Shown: positions 1 through 6,277 of the stretch, piece after piece
Layout: each line of letters begins with the position of its first letter
How positions within the stretch are numbered: the first letter of the stretch is position 1
Assembly (NCBI GenBank): GCA_937944065.1
Contig: CALDZS010000193.1
Location: 1 to 6,277 of the forward strand
Direction: 5' to 3'
Source of the DNA: an uncultured Amylibacter sp.
Lineage (GTDB): Bacteria; Pseudomonadota; Alphaproteobacteria; Rhodobacterales; Rhodobacteraceae
DNA length: 6,277 bases
Made by a program: the position numbers and the translations under genes
The notes under the pieces: generated by a model
Told to the model about the DNA's origin: nothing
Database searches by the model: none
What the model saw: the letters and a program-made list of their open reading frames with translations, nothing else

Positions 1-890
1 CGCCATGTACGCCCGCCAGCATACGGCTCGCCCGAGATCAGCAGGACCCGCAATCGGTCCCGCACTCCGTTGATCGACACCACAGCAGAGTTGTTTCTGT
101 CGGTCAATTCAGTGTCAGACGTGGCGACCACGAATTGCACCACATTCATACCACCATGCGTTAACTTTAGGGGTAGTTCCAAATCTTGGTTGGTCTCGAC
201 ATCAAACGCAGCAGCAGGGTTGCCATCAATGGCAATGCTTAATTTGGCCAAGCGACCAGCACTTGCAGGCACCGCACCATCATCGTCGATGCGCAATTTC
301 AGCCGAATCTCTTCGCCGATGATTGCAAAGGCGGGTGCCGCAGTAACTGTAAGGCGCCTGTCCCAATCTTGTGGAGCGCCCGTTTGCAGCACATGTACAG
401 GTGCTGGGAAGCTGGTCAAGAAATCTGCGTCATGCACGCGCCCGTCGGTGATAATGATCGCACCTGCGATCCTATTGCTGGCCACTTTGGACGCAGCCTT
501 TACCAGTTCTGTCAGCACCATCGACCCGCTATCTTGATCGCGCACATCATTGATAATCCTGACTGGCTTAATTTCGAAATTATCCAGTCGCCCGATTTTT
601 TCACGCAGCCCCTGCAAGGCAGTTTCTATTTGCGCGGGGCGATTTGCAATGCTTTGGCTTTCAGAAGCGTCTTCGACCAAGAACACGATATTGCTCAGCT
701 CTTCGCGATCTTCTTGGTTCAAAACGGGATTTGCTAGCGCTGCGATCAACGTCGCAGCCGCCAAACCACGCAGCCACCAACCGCGCACATCTTTCCAAAG
801 AGCGAATAGAACCAACAAAAACGCGAAGGCGGCGAAGCCCCATAAAAATGCGTCTGGGATCAACGGAGAGAATGAGATGCTGCGATCCAT
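1..890 (-). CDS. Membrane-anchored VWA-like protein, glutamine-amidotransferase-like family (3' end missing)
   Basis: The reading frame is open from an ATG at 890 to the left edge, giving the first 296 residues; the C-terminus lies outside the window. Two hydrophobic helices (about residues 13-31 and 38-57) are joined by a basic loop (KDVRGWWLR), which predicts a cytoplasmic loop and a periplasmic remainder. A von Willebrand A-like domain follows, with a complete DxSxS metal-site motif (D74, S76, S78) and a TDG motif at 148-150. From about residue 180 there is a beta-rich stretch. At 279-296 the sequence RLRVLLISGEPYAGGRTW resembles the start of the class I glutamine-amidotransferase-like fold found in the C-terminal half of these proteins; full members are roughly 690 residues as I recall. 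It starts 2 bp after the stop of the DUF4159 gene, with GGGG about 9 nt upstream of the ATG, so it is the fourth gene of the moxR operon. Function is inferred only: an envelope partner of the MoxR ATPase. Confidence 0.85.
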   Translation of the reverse strand, partial: MDRSISFSPLIPDAFLWGFAAFAFLLVLFALWKDVRGWWLRGLAAATLIAALANPVLNQEDREELSNIVFLVEDASESQSIANRPAQIETALQGLREKIGRLDNFEIKPVRIINDVRDQDSGSMVLTELVKAASKVASNRIAGAIIITDGRVHDADFLTSFPAPVHVLQTGAPQDWDRRLTVTAAPAFAIIGEEIRLKLRIDDDGAVPASAGRLAKLSIAIDGNPAAAFDVETNQDLELPLKLTHGGMNVVQFVVATSDTELTDRNNSAVVSINGVRDRLRVLLISGEPYAGGRTW

Positions 891-892
891 AT

Positions 893-3661
893 CTATTGCC
901 CCAGCCGATCTAACAAAGCTGGCACGTGCACTTGATCGCTTTTGTAGTTTCCTGTCATGACATACATCAGAACATTCACTCCAAAGCGAATGGCGTATTC
1001 ACGCTGCAACTCTCCACTGGACCCACGCCCCACGGGGAAGACATGGCGACCTTGATCATTGATCGCCCATGCGGACGCCCAATCATTGCCGCCGATTAAC
1101 ACAGGCGTCACGCCGTCATTAAGGTTGCGAAACGGTACGCCTTCGATTTGCGCGGCATCTTCTGGGGCAGCCTCGACCCAAACATTACGGCCCAGATGGC
1201 GACCTGGGAAAGCTTCTAACAGATAAAATGTTCTGGTCAGAACATGGTCTTGTGGTACGGGTTCCAGCCGTGGAATATCAAGTCGCCCAGCAATCTGGCG
1301 CAGCTTGCGACCATTGGGGGTGGCACCACCAAAGCTGTCGGACAGATGTGCATCACGCGTATCGAACATGATAAAACCACCGTTACGCAAATATGCATTC
1401 ACCGCATCTACCGCCTTGACTGTCGGGATGGATTGATCCTCTGACATGGGCCAGAACAAGAACGGGTACAGCGAGATGTCGTCGACACCAGGCGTCACGC
1501 CAACAGGGGGCACAGGTTCGATATTGGTGCGGCGAAACAACTCTGCAGAGATGCCCGTCAACCCTGCGCGCGAAACCTCATCCACGCGCGCGTTGCCTGT
1601 CAGGACATAGGCCAGAACGGTGTTGTTGGCCGCCAGCAATGCTGCTTTGTCATCAGTTGGTTGGGCGTCGATGGTGGTTGCGGGCAGTATACTCAGCCCT
1701 ATCACCATCACCGCCAACCCCGCGCCTTTGCGCATGTTCATCTTGCCACCCAAAACAAGTGTCGCGAAGATATCGATCATTAACAACCCCAGTGCAGCCA
1801 TGAGAAACCATGCTTTCAAATCTTGTTCTTCAGGGCGTTCCATCCCAGCGATAGACGTGCCAAGCGGCCAGGGCGTTTTACTCAGGGTCGCATTCGCAGC
1901 GATCACATTCATTGCCACCGCACGCTCGCCATTTTCATACAGGCCAGGACGCACCTCGTTGCTGACTTGTCCCGTCGCCAAGTCGGCGCCCACAACACCC
2001 TGCAAAGTTTGCGCGTCGCGTAACACACCGAAAGCGTCTAGGTATTCGACCGGTGTCCAAGTCAATCCCAATAGCTCGCTTTCTTCCAACGCAGCTGCGC
2101 GGGCAGATATCGCCAACCGTTCCAACATTTGAACAAATAGGCCTGACAAAGGAAGTGTTGACCAACGCGAACTGGCGGTGACGTGGAACAATATCACCCG
2201 CCCCTCGCCCAATGGTTTCGCAGTCACCAACGGCGTGCCGTCTTCCAGCGCGGCCAAAACACGCTCGGCCAGATCGGGGTCAGGTTGCGCTACCACTTGT
2301 GATTTCACACTGACATCATCGGGGATCGTTAGGCCAAAAAACGGGCTGTCTTGATCAAACATGCGCAATTTGCGTGGTTTACCCCAAGACATCGCCCCAC
2401 CCACGGTGCGGCCACCTGCGCGCAACCGAACAGGCAACAATGGATGCGGTTCCAACTGGCCTATGCCGCTGGCGATCAAACGGGGGCCCGCAAAACGCAG
2501 CAGTGTACCGCCCTTGGAAACCCATTCGGTAACCGCCTCGGTTTCAAACTCTGACAGCGCGCCAACATCGGCCAAAATGATTACATCAGGACTGGCCAAC
2601 AGGGCGTCGCCCAAATCAGCCTCGATAACTTCTGCCGTTGTCACCAACGCTTTGCGCAAGAAATGCAGGGGCGAGAGCAAATCATTGCCCTCTTCCTCTC
2701 GTACACCGCTTAGCAAAGCAACCTTGCGCCGTTGAATACCGTCGTCGGTGATAGTGACGGCACCCGCAGAGGCGACATTGTCTAAACTAACTTGGCGCAC
2801 TCTGTTGCGCAATTCGGTGGGCAGATCAAAGGTTGCAGTTGCAGTGGTTTCACCAATCGCAAATTCCACGTCCGCCTTAGACAAACGTCGACGAATGCCC
2901 GCAGGATCAGGACCAATGGCAGATAATGACAGCGTTGCGGGTGTCGTGCCGTCCAAGCGCAATACGGTGGTTTTCAACGTACCATCCGCAGTCGCCAATG
3001 GGGTCACAGCATAGACCGACGTTTCATTTTGTAAAACTTGCACTTTGCCACGCGCGTTCAATGTGCGCAGAAAATCCAGTTTTCCGACATGGTCGATCCC
3101 GTCAGAAAACCAGATGATATCATTAACATCCACCGTCTCTAGCGCAGCGGTCCATTTAGGATAATCTGGCGCCCATGCATTCGGGACCATCGCGTCCAAT
3201 CGGCTGGCCCATGCAGGCGCCGTTGTAAACGAACTGGCAAAATCAGATTTGGGGAGGTCTGACCACATGACCAACTGAACAGGTCGCCCATCCTGTTCGG
3301 CCTGGCTCAGCACTGACCCAAGTTTTTCTTTGCGAACAGCCCAAGACTGCGCGCTGGCCCAACTGGCATCCATACCGATCAGTAACGGCCCTTTGCCAGC
3401 AATACGGTCTGTTGGGTTCAGCACCGGTCCCGCAAATGCAATGATCGCCGCAGCGATGGCCAAAATGCGTAGTAATAAAAGCCACCAAGGTGTGCGGTCG
3501 GGCGTTGTTTCGCGATCGCGCAATCCAAGTAATAAGGCAACTGCGGGGAAATTACGTTTAATCGGTGCGGGTGGCACTGCACGCAAAAGTATCCATAAGA
3601 TTGGCAACGCCAGTAACGCCGCCAATAGCCAAGGTGACAAAAATCCGATCGGCCCGATCAT
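893..3661 (-). CDS. BatA-type membrane protein with C-terminal DUF4159 domain
   Basis: This is a 922-residue membrane protein. Residues 7-82 form a BatA N-terminal region with helices at about 8-28 and 57-77 around a basic loop. A VWA-like region (about 92-210) carries an incomplete metal-site motif, D98-A-S-W-A, plus SDG at 186-188. Residues 312-395 look like a glutamine-amidotransferase-like fold (LLSG, then VIILADVGALS and a GGTLL turn). Helices at about 616-638 and 647-664 flank a basic loop. Residues 685-905 are DUF4159 (YVLTGNARVDEVSRAGL, YPFLFWPMS, NGGFIMFDTRD). Positive-inside logic places the VWA-like and DUF4159 parts in the periplasm. I chose the ATG at 3661, not the in-frame ATG at 3748, because it overlaps the DUF58 stop as ATGA and opens directly into the BatA motif IGFLSPWLLAALLALP. 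The upstream ATG would add 29 unrelated residues and 87 bp of extra overlap. The role is unknown; an envelope function with MoxR is inferred. Confidence 0.93.
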   Translation of the reverse strand: MIGPIGFLSPWLLAALLALPILWILLRAVPPAPIKRNFPAVALLLGLRDRETTPDRTPWWLLLLRILAIAAAIIAFAGPVLNPTDRIAGKGPLLIGMDASWASAQSWAVRKEKLGSVLSQAEQDGRPVQLVMWSDLPKSDFASSFTTAPAWASRLDAMVPNAWAPDYPKWTAALETVDVNDIIWFSDGIDHVGKLDFLRTLNARGKVQVLQNETSVYAVTPLATADGTLKTTVLRLDGTTPATLSLSAIGPDPAGIRRRLSKADVEFAIGETTATATFDLPTELRNRVRQVSLDNVASAGAVTITDDGIQRRKVALLSGVREEEGNDLLSPLHFLRKALVTTAEVIEADLGDALLASPDVIILADVGALSEFETEAVTEWVSKGGTLLRFAGPRLIASGIGQLEPHPLLPVRLRAGGRTVGGAMSWGKPRKLRMFDQDSPFFGLTIPDDVSVKSQVVAQPDPDLAERVLAALEDGTPLVTAKPLGEGRVILFHVTASSRWSTLPLSGLFVQMLERLAISARAAALEESELLGLTWTPVEYLDAFGVLRDAQTLQGVVGADLATGQVSNEVRPGLYENGERAVAMNVIAANATLSKTPWPLGTSIAGMERPEEQDLKAWFLMAALGLLMIDIFATLVLGGKMNMRKGAGLAVMVIGLSILPATTIDAQPTDDKAALLAANNTVLAYVLTGNARVDEVSRAGLTGISAELFRRTNIEPVPPVGVTPGVDDISLYPFLFWPMSEDQSIPTVKAVDAVNAYLRNGGFIMFDTRDAHLSDSFGGATPNGRKLRQIAGRLDIPRLEPVPQDHVLTRTFYLLEAFPGRHLGRNVWVEAAPEDAAQIEGVPFRNLNDGVTPVLIGGNDWASAWAINDQGRHVFPVGRGSSGELQREYAIRFGVNVLMYVMTGNYKSDQVHVPALLDRLGQ

Positions 3662-4554
3662 GCGCGTGCCCCCGCATCCAATGCGCCGTACAGCCAAAGC
3701 AACGCAGATTGTGCTGGTGTATCGGTTACATGGCGGTGATATTGCCAACCTGTTTCGCGCGCCAACGCGCGCAGGCTGTCTGATCGTCGGGCAAGTTTGT
3801 CCAAATATTCATCTCGCAATGCATTCGCCCGCAGGGTTTCAAATTTCACGCTGCCTTGCATGGATTGAAAAATCGTGCGTCCTTTGAAGGGAAAGGACAG
3901 TTCTTGCGGATCAAGGATTTGAACCAAGCATCCGCGTACATTTTGGTCTGCAGCCTTGGACAGGGCAACAAGCATTGCATCCCAGTCGCCCAAGAAGTCG
4001 GACAAGAAAACCGCTTGGCTGCCCGTAGGTAACAATTTGTTCGGGGGGACGGCATAATCTGGCGCGTTCGTGGCCATCGCCAGTGACAATGCCAAGCGTC
4101 CGATCTGAACCTCGCCTTGTTTGGGTGGTTCAGGGTTTTGCATCAAGCCAACACGCTCGCCACCTTTGGACAATAAAATCGCCAATGCTAGCCCTAGGGT
4201 TTGCGCGCGCTCCGCTTTGGTATCTGCACCATCCACGGACGCGAAATCCATTGCCGCACCTGGATCGATCCAAAAGTTCACCGATTGCGCAGATTGCCAT
4301 TCCATCTGGCGAACGAACTGTTGGTCTGACTGCGCAGAACGTCGCCAATCAATTGTATGCGCTGGGTCGCCATCCGCCGCAGGGCGGTATTGCCAAAACT
4401 CTTCGCCTTGTCCTGCGCGTCTGCGCCCGTGGGCACCGATAGACATGGTTGCCGCCATTTGTTGCGCCCGCGCCAGCAACGCTGGAAACCCAGCGGCCAA
4501 CCCTTCGGACTGGCTGCGCAGATCAGATGCGTTTTTGGCGGCGATTTCTATCAC
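3658..4554 (-). CDS. DUF58 domain-containing protein (VWA-like MoxR partner)
   Basis: This 298-residue protein has no membrane helix and should be cytoplasmic. The DUF58 signature is clear at residues 41-85: AHGRRRAGQGEEFWQYRP, then GDPAHTIDWRRSA and VRQMEW, matching the family pattern of HGRR, GEEF, GD..R.IDW and a following VR..E. The C-terminal half is VWA-like, but the metal-site motif is degenerate: D97-P-G-A-A stands where DxSxS would be expected, with SDF at 185-187. DUF58 proteins are nearly always encoded beside MoxR ATPases and are thought to be adaptors or partners. The start is a GTG (4554-4552) that overlaps the moxR stop as GTGA, and no strong ribosome binding site precedes it, which suggests coupled translation. 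A later Met at residue 33 would cut off the N-terminal helix that normally precedes the HGRR motif. The gene ends in an ATGA overlap with the DUF4159 gene. Confidence 0.94.
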   Translation of the reverse strand: MIEIAAKNASDLRSQSEGLAAGFPALLARAQQMAATMSIGAHGRRRAGQGEEFWQYRPAADGDPAHTIDWRRSAQSDQQFVRQMEWQSAQSVNFWIDPGAAMDFASVDGADTKAERAQTLGLALAILLSKGGERVGLMQNPEPPKQGEVQIGRLALSLAMATNAPDYAVPPNKLLPTGSQAVFLSDFLGDWDAMLVALSKAADQNVRGCLVQILDPQELSFPFKGRTIFQSMQGSVKFETLRANALRDEYLDKLARRSDSLRALARETGWQYHRHVTDTPAQSALLWLYGALDAGARA

Positions 4555-5561
4555 GCAGCGTCTTTCGCACGCACGGCGTTCTGCGCTAATTCTGCGATGA
4601 TATCGGACAGTTCAACACCTTGAGCACGTGCGGCAAAACTAATCGCCATGCGGTGGATTAAGACGGCGTGCGCCAAGGCTTGCACGTCATCCAATGTCGG
4701 CGCCAATCGTCCTTGCACCAGTGCCCGAGCACGGGTGGCCAGCATCAACGCCTGCGCGGCACGCGGACCAGGGCCCCAACTGACATGCTGGCGCACTGCA
4801 TCTGGGCTACCTGCATCGTCAGGACGGGCAGATCGGACCAGATCTAGGATAGCATCCACAACGGACGCACCCACTGGCATGCGGCGCACGACATCCTGCG
4901 CCTCGATAAGGGTTTTCGCGGTAAAGATCGTCTTGGCCTCTGCATCCATGACCCCTGTTGTTGCCTCTAGGATTGCACGTTCCGTGTCACGATCTGGATA
5001 ATCCACATCAATTTGCAATAAGAACCGATCCAATTGCGCCTCTGGCAATGGATAAGTCCCCTCTTGTTCGATCGGATTTTGTGTTGCCAGTACATGAAAC
5101 GGTGCGGGCAATGCGCGGGTTTTACCAGCAATAGAAACTTCTCGCTCCTGCATCCCCTGCAACAAGGCTGACTGAGTACGTGGGCTGGCGCGGTTAATCT
5201 CGTCCGCCATCAACAGTTGCGTGAAAATCGGCCCTTCGGCGAACCGAAACGACCGCTTGCCGTCTTTGGCGGTTTCCAAAACTTCGGACCCCAAGATATC
5301 CGCAGGCATCAAATCGGGCGTGAATTGCACGCGGTTATTGTCCAACCCCATGACGGTTCCCAGCGCCTCGACCAGCCGTGTTTTCGCCAAACCAGGCACA
5401 CCGACCAGCAATCCGTGACCGCCTGACAGCAATGTGATCAGGCTTTGCTCGACCACGTCATCTTGGCCAATCACACGTTTTGCCACTTCTTTCTTGGCTT
5501 TGCCCAACAAACCGCCAATTTTTTCTATCTTTGTGGCCAGTGCTTTTGCGTCTGTACTCAT
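4551..5561 (-). CDS. MoxR-family AAA+ ATPase
   Basis: This 336-residue cytoplasmic ATPase is the usual length for MoxR proteins. Visible motifs are the N-terminal IGQDDVVEQ (31-39), Walker A GVPGLAKT (54-61), the MoxR-typical VQFTPDLMPADILGSEV (78-94), Walker B LLMADE (116-121, with D120 and E121), sensor 1 at ATQNP (159-163), the EGTYPLPEAQLDRF block (167-180) with the likely arginine finger at R179, and sensor 2 in GPGPRAAQA (263-271, R267). The AAA lid follows to the C-terminus. All catalytic residues are present, so it should hydrolyse ATP. MoxR proteins act as chaperone-like machines with VWA partners in complex maturation, and three such partners follow here in the same operon. The ATG start is supported by a good Shine-Dalgarno sequence (GGAAAGG, 5569-5575). 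It is the promoter-proximal gene. The symbol moxR is a family name here; no link to methanol dehydrogenase is implied. Confidence 0.97.
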   Translation of the reverse strand: MSTDAKALATKIEKIGGLLGKAKKEVAKRVIGQDDVVEQSLITLLSGGHGLLVGVPGLAKTRLVEALGTVMGLDNNRVQFTPDLMPADILGSEVLETAKDGKRSFRFAEGPIFTQLLMADEINRASPRTQSALLQGMQEREVSIAGKTRALPAPFHVLATQNPIEQEGTYPLPEAQLDRFLLQIDVDYPDRDTERAILEATTGVMDAEAKTIFTAKTLIEAQDVVRRMPVGASVVDAILDLVRSARPDDAGSPDAVRQHVSWGPGPRAAQALMLATRARALVQGRLAPTLDDVQALAHAVLIHRMAISFAARAQGVELSDIIAELAQNAVRAKDAA

Positions 5562-5568
5562 GACAAAA

Positions 5569-5575
5569 CCTTTCC
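5569..5575 (-). promoter_or_regulatory. Ribosome binding site of the MoxR-family ATPase gene
   Basis: On the minus strand GGAAAGG lies 7 nt upstream of the ATG at 5561. It is the only strong Shine-Dalgarno sequence seen in the operon. The downstream genes overlap or nearly abut and have weaker sites, which fits translation entering mainly at the first gene. Confidence 0.75.
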
Positions 5576-5599
5576 GTAATGAATCATATCTTCTATATC

Positions 5600-5628
5600 A
5601 TTAAATGGAACTAATGTGATGATGACAA
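5600..5628 (-). promoter_or_regulatory. Candidate sigma-70-type promoter of the moxR operon
   Basis: Reading the minus strand, TTGTCA (5628-5623, one mismatch to TTGACA) is followed by exactly 17 bp and then TTTAAT (5605-5600, one mismatch to TATAAT). Transcription would start near 5593 and give a leader of about 30 nt before the ATG, with room for the GGAAAGG site. The mismatch at the second -10 position is a weakness. An alternative -10, TATGAT (5588-5583), has no good -35 and would leave almost no leader. This is a prediction from sequence only. Confidence 0.45.
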
Positions 5629-6228
5629 ATGACAAATTCGAAATCAGACGAAAAAGCGCCTAAATTGTCCGCAGACAGCCTTGCGACTGCGGCAACTCAG
5701 GCCAGCAAAAAGGGCCCGCCGCCCGTGCATTTGTGGAATCCTGATTTCTGCGGGGATCTGGACATGCGCATCGCGCGGGACGGAACATGGTTCTATTTGG
5801 GCACGCCGATAGGACGCAAACCGTTGGTAAAGCTGTTTTCGTCGATCCTGCGCAAGGATGGCGATGATTATTTTCTAGTCACGCCAGTCGAAAAAGTTGG
5901 CATCACCGTCGATGACGCGCCGTTTGTGGCGGTCGATTTCGATGTGGCGGATGCGGGTGCTGATCAAGTGATCACCTTCACCACCAGCGTGGATGACGAG
6001 GTTATCGTGGGGGCAGACAATCCCATCCGCGTTGAACTGGATGCAGACACAGGCGAGCCATCGCCGTATGTTTTGGTCCGTAGTAATCTAGAGGCTTTGG
6101 TAGATCGCAAAAGCTTCTATCGCTTGGTTGATATCGGAGTGGAACAGGTCGTCGTCGGCACGCCTTGGTTTGGGGTGCGGTCAGGTGGCGTGTTCTTCCC
6201 GATCATCTTGGCGGCTGATTTGGTTTGA
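5629..6228 (+). CDS. DUF1285 domain-containing protein
   Basis: This 199-residue protein has no signal peptide or membrane helix and should be cytoplasmic. The DUF1285 signature starts near residue 33 (VHLWNPDFCGDLDMRIARDG) and continues through TWFYLGTPIGRKPLVKLFSS, DDYFLVTPVEKVGI and DDAPF, then a C-terminal block with SFYRLVD and GVRSGGVFFPI. The first 30 residues are polar, lysine- and alanine-rich, and probably disordered. The biochemical function of the family is unknown; I do not assign one. The ATG at 5629 is the first possible in-frame start, because in-frame TGA codons lie at 5617 and 5620. No good Shine-Dalgarno sequence is at the right distance: GGAA at 5607-5610 is 18 nt away. 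The gene is divergent from the moxR operon. In related genomes, as I recall, it precedes a NUDIX-type CoA pyrophosphatase and a CCA-adding enzyme, which would lie beyond the right edge. Confidence 0.92.
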   Translation: MTNSKSDEKAPKLSADSLATAATQASKKGPPPVHLWNPDFCGDLDMRIARDGTWFYLGTPIGRKPLVKLFSSILRKDGDDYFLVTPVEKVGITVDDAPFVAVDFDVADAGADQVITFTTSVDDEVIVGADNPIRVELDADTGEPSPYVLVRSNLEALVDRKSFYRLVDIGVEQVVVGTPWFGVRSGGVFFPIILAADLV

Positions 6229-6264
6229 GGTTTTGCCGTTTCTCCTACGAGTGACAGTTGGACG

Positions 6265-6271
6265 AAGGTGA
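6265..6271 (+). promoter_or_regulatory. Possible ribosome binding site of a gene starting beyond the window
   Basis: AAGGTGA matches the anti-Shine-Dalgarno complement well and ends 6 nt before the window edge, so a start codon just outside at a normal spacing is plausible. The 49 bp after the DUF1285 stop contain no clear hairpin-plus-T terminator, which fits read-through into a co-directional gene. A GTG at 6268-6270 could itself be a start, but nothing in three codons can confirm it. Confidence 0.35.
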
Positions 6272-6277
6272 TTCTTT

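Noticed and set aside
70..537. Plus-strand open frame of 155 codons
   Set aside because: It lies antisense to the VWA-like gene, has a low-complexity Ser/Thr/Ala-rich product with no recognisable domain, and the minus-strand frame makes a coherent protein.
1566..1591. Alternating GC inverted repeat within the DUF4159 gene
   Set aside because: It has simple GCGCGC composition inside a coding region, with no regulatory context.
1620..2132. Plus-strand open frame of 170 codons
   Set aside because: It is antisense to the DUF4159 gene, where the minus-strand product has clear domains and helices. No supporting ribosome site or family match was seen.
3662..3748. N-terminal extension of the DUF4159 protein from an in-frame ATG at 3748
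   Set aside because: The 29 added residues are not membrane- or domain-like and lie wholly over the DUF58 gene. The ATG at 3661 gives an ATGA overlap and the normal BatA N-terminus.
3757..3770. GCGCG-CCAA-CGCGC hairpin as a terminator
   Set aside because: It lies inside the DUF58 coding sequence, has no T-run, and is explained by Arg and Ala codons.
3330..3887. Plus-strand open frame of 185 codons spanning the DUF58-DUF4159 junction
   Set aside because: It is a shadow of two well-supported minus-strand genes; the product shows no family motif.
4121..4600. Plus-strand open frame of 159 codons
   Set aside because: It is antisense to DUF58 and the end of the MoxR gene, both with unmistakable family signatures.
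6229..6277. Terminator after the DUF1285 gene
   Set aside because: No inverted repeat followed by a T-run could be found in these 49 bases.

Overview
The window looks like a chromosomal segment from an alphaproteobacterium, most likely the Rhodobacterales/Roseobacter group. I base this on the protein families, their order and the moderate GC content; the genus cannot be told from the sequence alone. Nothing here suggests a mobile element, CRISPR array, tRNA or rRNA. Almost every base is coding.

Layout: a 67-bp divergent promoter region (5562-5628) separates two transcription units. Leftward, on the minus strand, runs a tightly packed four-gene operon. It encodes a MoxR-family AAA+ ATPase (4551-5561), a DUF58 protein (3658-4554), a large four-helix membrane protein with a BatA-type N-terminus and a C-terminal DUF4159 domain (893-3661), and a second membrane-anchored VWA-like protein that runs off the left edge (890 to 1). 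The first three genes overlap by 4 bp each (GTGA and ATGA junctions), and the last pair is separated by 2 bp, so they are almost certainly co-transcribed and translationally coupled. Rightward, on the plus strand, is a DUF1285 protein (5629-6228). After it, 49 bp of non-coding sequence end in a Shine-Dalgarno-like sequence that probably serves a gene starting just outside the window.

How the genes work together: MoxR ATPases typically act with VWA-domain partners as chaperone-like systems that mature or remodel protein complexes. Here the ATPase and DUF58 protein are predicted to be cytoplasmic. The two membrane proteins are predicted, from the positive-inside rule, to carry their VWA-like and DUF4159 domains in the periplasm. 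The gene order matches a conserved alphaproteobacterial operon that, as I recall, was studied in Rhizobium leguminosarum (RL3499-RL3502), where mutation affected cell shape and envelope integrity. An envelope role is therefore the best inference, but the client and mechanism are unknown.

The most notable points are the uneven preservation of the VWA metal-site motif across the three partners, a signal-peptide-like segment preceded by two in-frame Met codons inside the DUF4159 fusion gene, and an out-of-frame mini-ORF overlapping the DUF1285 start. This is a conserved but poorly understood system rather than a wholly new one.
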